Source of the DNA: Acidimicrobiales bacterium
Lineage (GTDB): Bacteria; Actinomycetota; Acidimicrobiia; Acidimicrobiales; MedAcidi-G1
NCBI GenBank assembly: GCA_030747595.1
Contig: JASLKK010000001.1
Span: 124,001-188,000 of the forward strand
Direction of reading: 5' to 3'
Length of the DNA stretch: 64,000 nt
This document shows, in pieces, positions 62,399-64,000 of this stretch (its first letter is position 1; the number at the start of each line of letters is the position of its first letter). Made by a program: the position numbers and the translations under genes. The notes below the pieces were generated by a model, which saw nothing but the letters and a program-made list of their open reading frames with translations, did not search any database and had not been told where the DNA came from.

Positions 62399-62600
62399 AC
62401 CCGGCGAGGGCACCGAGACGGCTACCTGACCGGAACATGTGCGACGGATCGCACACCGAAAGAACTGGGCCAGCGGGTCGCCCATCATGCACCATGGATC
62501 CATGGCGGCGATCCTGGATCCCATTGCTGGACTGGCGTGGCCTGTGGGTCGCCAAATGGGGTTGCAATCGGTCGAGCGGCCCCGTCTACACTGAACGGCG
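62399..62600 (+). promoter_or_regulatory. upstream region and promoter of the leuA leader
   Basis: No gene is supported here. It holds GTGCGA-CGGA-TCGCAC (62439-62454), a 6-bp-arm inverted repeat 41 bases after the peptidase stop, and a likely promoter: TTGCAA (62562-62567), 19 bases, TACACT (62587-62592), then eight bases to the leader ATG at 62601. Confidence 0.55.
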
Positions 62601-62636
62601 ATGCGACCGATCCTCAACCTCCTGCTGCTGACCTAG
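62601..62636 (+). CDS. leuA leader peptide (attenuation peptide)
   Basis: Eleven-codon ORF MRPILNLLLLT ending in TAG. Five of eleven residues are leucine, four of them consecutive (CTC-CTG-CTG-CTG), immediately before the first hairpin. The ATG lies eight bases after a TACACT box with no ribosome site, so it is probably translated from a leaderless transcript. By analogy with known leucine leaders, starvation for leucine stalls the ribosome on these codons and favours readthrough to leuA. Confidence 0.82.
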   Translation: MRPILNLLLLT

Positions 62637-62664
62637 GGCGAACGCCTCACATACGCGTTCGCCC
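62636..62664 (+). promoter_or_regulatory. leuA leader hairpin
   Basis: GGGCGAACGC (62636-62645), nine-base loop, GCGTTCGCCC (62655-62664): a perfect 10-bp stem that begins with the last base of the leader's TAG. Same position relative to the peptide as the hairpin in the ilvB leader. Likely the first, ribosome-sensitive structure of the attenuator. Confidence 0.75.
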
Positions 62665-62665
62665 G

Positions 62666-62707
62666 AACCTCCTGCGCCCTCCGGGGCCGGGGGGTTTCCT
62701 GCTTTTC
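62666..62707 (+). terminator. leuA attenuator terminator
   Basis: AACCTCC (62666-62672) pairs with GGGGGTT (62690-62696, one G-T pair), and inside it GCCC-TCCG-GGGC (62676-62687) forms a 4-bp stem with a UNCG-type loop. T-rich TTTCCTGCTTTT follows. Located one base after the leader hairpin and about 137 bases before leuA. Confidence 0.75.
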
Positions 62708-62843
62708 AGGGGCAGGGCTTCGCAGGGACAGGACTTTTGGGAGCCGGGTCCTGATCGCATCGACCAGAACCATTACGAGACCGACAGAACACGAGACGGA
62801 CGGGGTCGCCACCACGACGCCCCCTCGGAAACGAGTACAAGCC

Positions 62844-62873
62844 ATGAGCGAGCAGACCATGAGCGAGCAGACC
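62844..62873 (+). repeat. tandem 15-bp duplication at the leuA start codon
   Basis: ATGAGCGAGCAGACC is repeated exactly twice in tandem, giving two possible in-frame starts, at 62844 and 62859, and an N-terminus [10 protein letters not shown]. Confidence 0.85.
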
Positions 62874-64000
62874 AGTGCCGATCGGGTGATCATCTTCGAC
62901 ACCACGCTGCGTGATGGCGAGCAGTCGCCCGGCATCTCGCTGGACGTGGGTGAGAAGTTGGAGATCGCCGAGCAGTTGGCCCGCCTGGGCGTGGACTACA
63001 TCGAGGCCGGTTTCCCCATCGCCAGCGAAGGCGACTTCGAGGCCGTGCACGCCATTGCCTCGGCGGTCGAGGGTCCCACCATCTGCGGGCTGTCGCGCAC
63101 CGCCCACAAGGACATCGACCGGTGCTGGGAGGCCATCGAGCCGGCGACCAATCGTCGCATCCACACGTTCATCGCCACGAGCCCCACCCACATGGAGCAC
63201 AAGCTCAAGATGAGCCCCGCCCAGGTGCTGGCCGAGGCCATCTCGGCGGTCGGTCGGGCCCGGGAGTACACCGACGACGTCGAGTTCAGCCCCGAGGATG
63301 CCTCGCGGTCGGACTTCGATTTCATGTGCGACGTGCTCCAGGCGGCGGTCGACTCCGGAGCCGGCACGTTGAACATCCCCGACACTGTCGGCTTCGCCAC
63401 CCCGCTGGAGTGGTCCGAGCGCATCCGTGCGATCCGGGAGCGAGTCAGCGGCGACTATGTGATCTCGACCCACTGCCACAATGACCTCGGCCTGGCCGTG
63501 GCTAACTCGTTGGCCGCCGTGGAGGCCGGTGCCCGCCAGGTTGAATGCACGATCAACGGCATCGGCGAGCGGGCCGGCAACGCTGCCATGGAGGAGATCG
63601 TCATGGCCCTGCGGACTCGGCCGGATTCGTACCCGGGCCTGGAGGTGGACATCCGGACCGAGGAGTTGGCGAAGTCCAGTCGGATCGTCAGCCGTCTCAC
63701 CGGTTACCCGGTGCAGTACAACAAGGCCGTGGTGGGCCGCAACGCCTTTGCCCACGAGGCGGGGATCCACCAGCACGGCGTACTCAACGAGCGGACCACC
63801 TACGAGATCATGGACCCGGCCGCCGTGGGTCAGGGCGAAAGCCAGCTGGTGCTCGGGAAGCACTCAGGGCGTGCCGCCTTCCGTGACGCCCTCCAGAAGC
63901 TGGGCCACGACATCCACGGCGACGCGCTGAACTCAGCGTTCACCCGGTTCAAGGAACTGGCCGACCGCAAGGTGCAGCTCAGCGACGCGGATCTCGAGGC
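62844..64000 (+). CDS. leuA: 2-isopropylmalate synthase (3' end outside window)
   Basis: First committed enzyme of leucine synthesis: condenses acetyl-CoA with 2-ketoisovalerate. About 386 codons visible of roughly 510-600. [12 protein letters not shown] (19-30) with R23 and metal-binding D24, [11 protein letters not shown], metal ligands H210 and H212 in THCHNDLG, then [17 protein letters not shown]. The catalytic barrel is complete; the frame continues through the window edge into the linker and the start of the leucine-binding regulatory part. Start ambiguous between the two duplicated ATGs. Confidence 0.96.
   Translation, partial: MSEQTMSEQTSADRVIIFDTTLRDGEQSPGISLDVGEKLEIAEQLARLGVDYIEAGFPIASEGDFEAVHAIASAVEGPTICGLSRTAHKDIDRCWEAIEPATNRRIHTFIATSPTHMEHKLKMSPAQVLAEAISAVGRAREYTDDVEFSPEDASRSDFDFMCDVLQAAVDSGAGTLNIPDTVGFATPLEWSERIRAIRERVSGDYVISTHCHNDLGLAVANSLAAVEAGARQVECTINGIGERAGNAAMEEIVMALRTRPDSYPGLEVDIRTEELAKSSRIVSRLTGYPVQYNKAVVGRNAFAHEAGIHQHGVLNERTTYEIMDPAAVGQGESQLVLGKHSGRAAFRDALQKLGHDIHGDALNSAFTRFKELADRKVQLSDADLE

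Noticed and set aside
62439-62454. GTGCGA-CGGA-TCGCAC as a terminator of the S9 peptidase transcript
   Set aside because: No T-tract and the stem is short; kept only as an inverted repeat in the leuA upstream region.

Overview
The window is high-GC DNA, densely coding and almost free of mobile DNA. It reads as the chromosome of an actinobacterium. The evidence is a WhiB-family iron-sulfur regulator, a transmembrane PASTA serine/threonine kinase, the gene block ligA / gatCAB / ilvBNC (a neighbourhood also seen in mycobacteria), and steroid ring C/D (Ipd) genes whose closest remembered relatives are mycobacterial and rhodococcal. A marine or freshwater Acidimicrobiia-like lineage is plausible, but that is inference. 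No rRNA, tRNA, CRISPR array, insertion sequence or phage gene was recognised.

Layout. 1-7.4 kb: 3' part of ligA, a small membrane protein, a PASTA kinase, and gatC-gatA-gatB. 7.4-14.7 kb: a MATE exporter, then branched-chain amino acid synthesis (ilvD, ilvB, ilvN, ilvC) with a complete transcription attenuator in front of ilvB. 14.7-23.4 kb: a kynurenine-pathway locus made of a divergent arylformamidase and an eight-gene operon (marR, 3-hydroxyanthranilate dioxygenase, kynureninase, kynurenine monooxygenase, tryptophan dioxygenase, aldehyde dehydrogenase, DapA-family lyase, aspartate dehydrogenase). 23.4-32.4 kb: thiolase, O-methyltransferase, D-aminoacylase-like amidohydrolase, aldehyde dehydrogenase, a peroxiredoxin whose only possible redox residue is encoded by an in-frame TGA (a probable selenoprotein), mesaconyl-CoA transferase and mesaconyl-CoA hydratase, and whiB. 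32.4-43.6 kb: dehydrogenases, glutamate dehydrogenase, a CtpE-like P-type ATPase, Nudix and CoA-transferase genes, and a steroid-type P450. 43.7-54.1 kb: a steroid ring C/D degradation cluster (two SDRs, ipdF, a SET-domain gene, ipdA, ipdB, ipdC and two acyl-CoA dehydrogenases). 54.1-62.4 kb: a chain of overlapping genes (thioesterase, phosphatase, AzlC/AzlD, HlyIII, lipoprotein, carboxyltransferase), then an aminotransferase and an S9 peptidase. 62.4-64 kb: a second complete attenuator and the 5' part of leuA.

How it fits together. Leucine, valine and isoleucine synthesis is split between two operons, each with a tiny leader peptide rich in the regulating amino acids, followed by a hairpin and an intrinsic terminator. 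The steroid genes yield acetyl-, propionyl- and succinyl-CoA units; mct/mch and an acyl-CoA carboxylase beta subunit could help assimilate propionyl-CoA, though this link is inference. An exact 15-bp palindrome, CTGACGGACCGTCAG, occurs at three promoters (one aldehyde dehydrogenase gene and two steroid-degradation transcripts), which points to one regulator encoded outside the window. Many genes start 6-8 bases after a TANNNT hexamer, so leaderless transcription appears common here, and this pattern was used to choose several starts.
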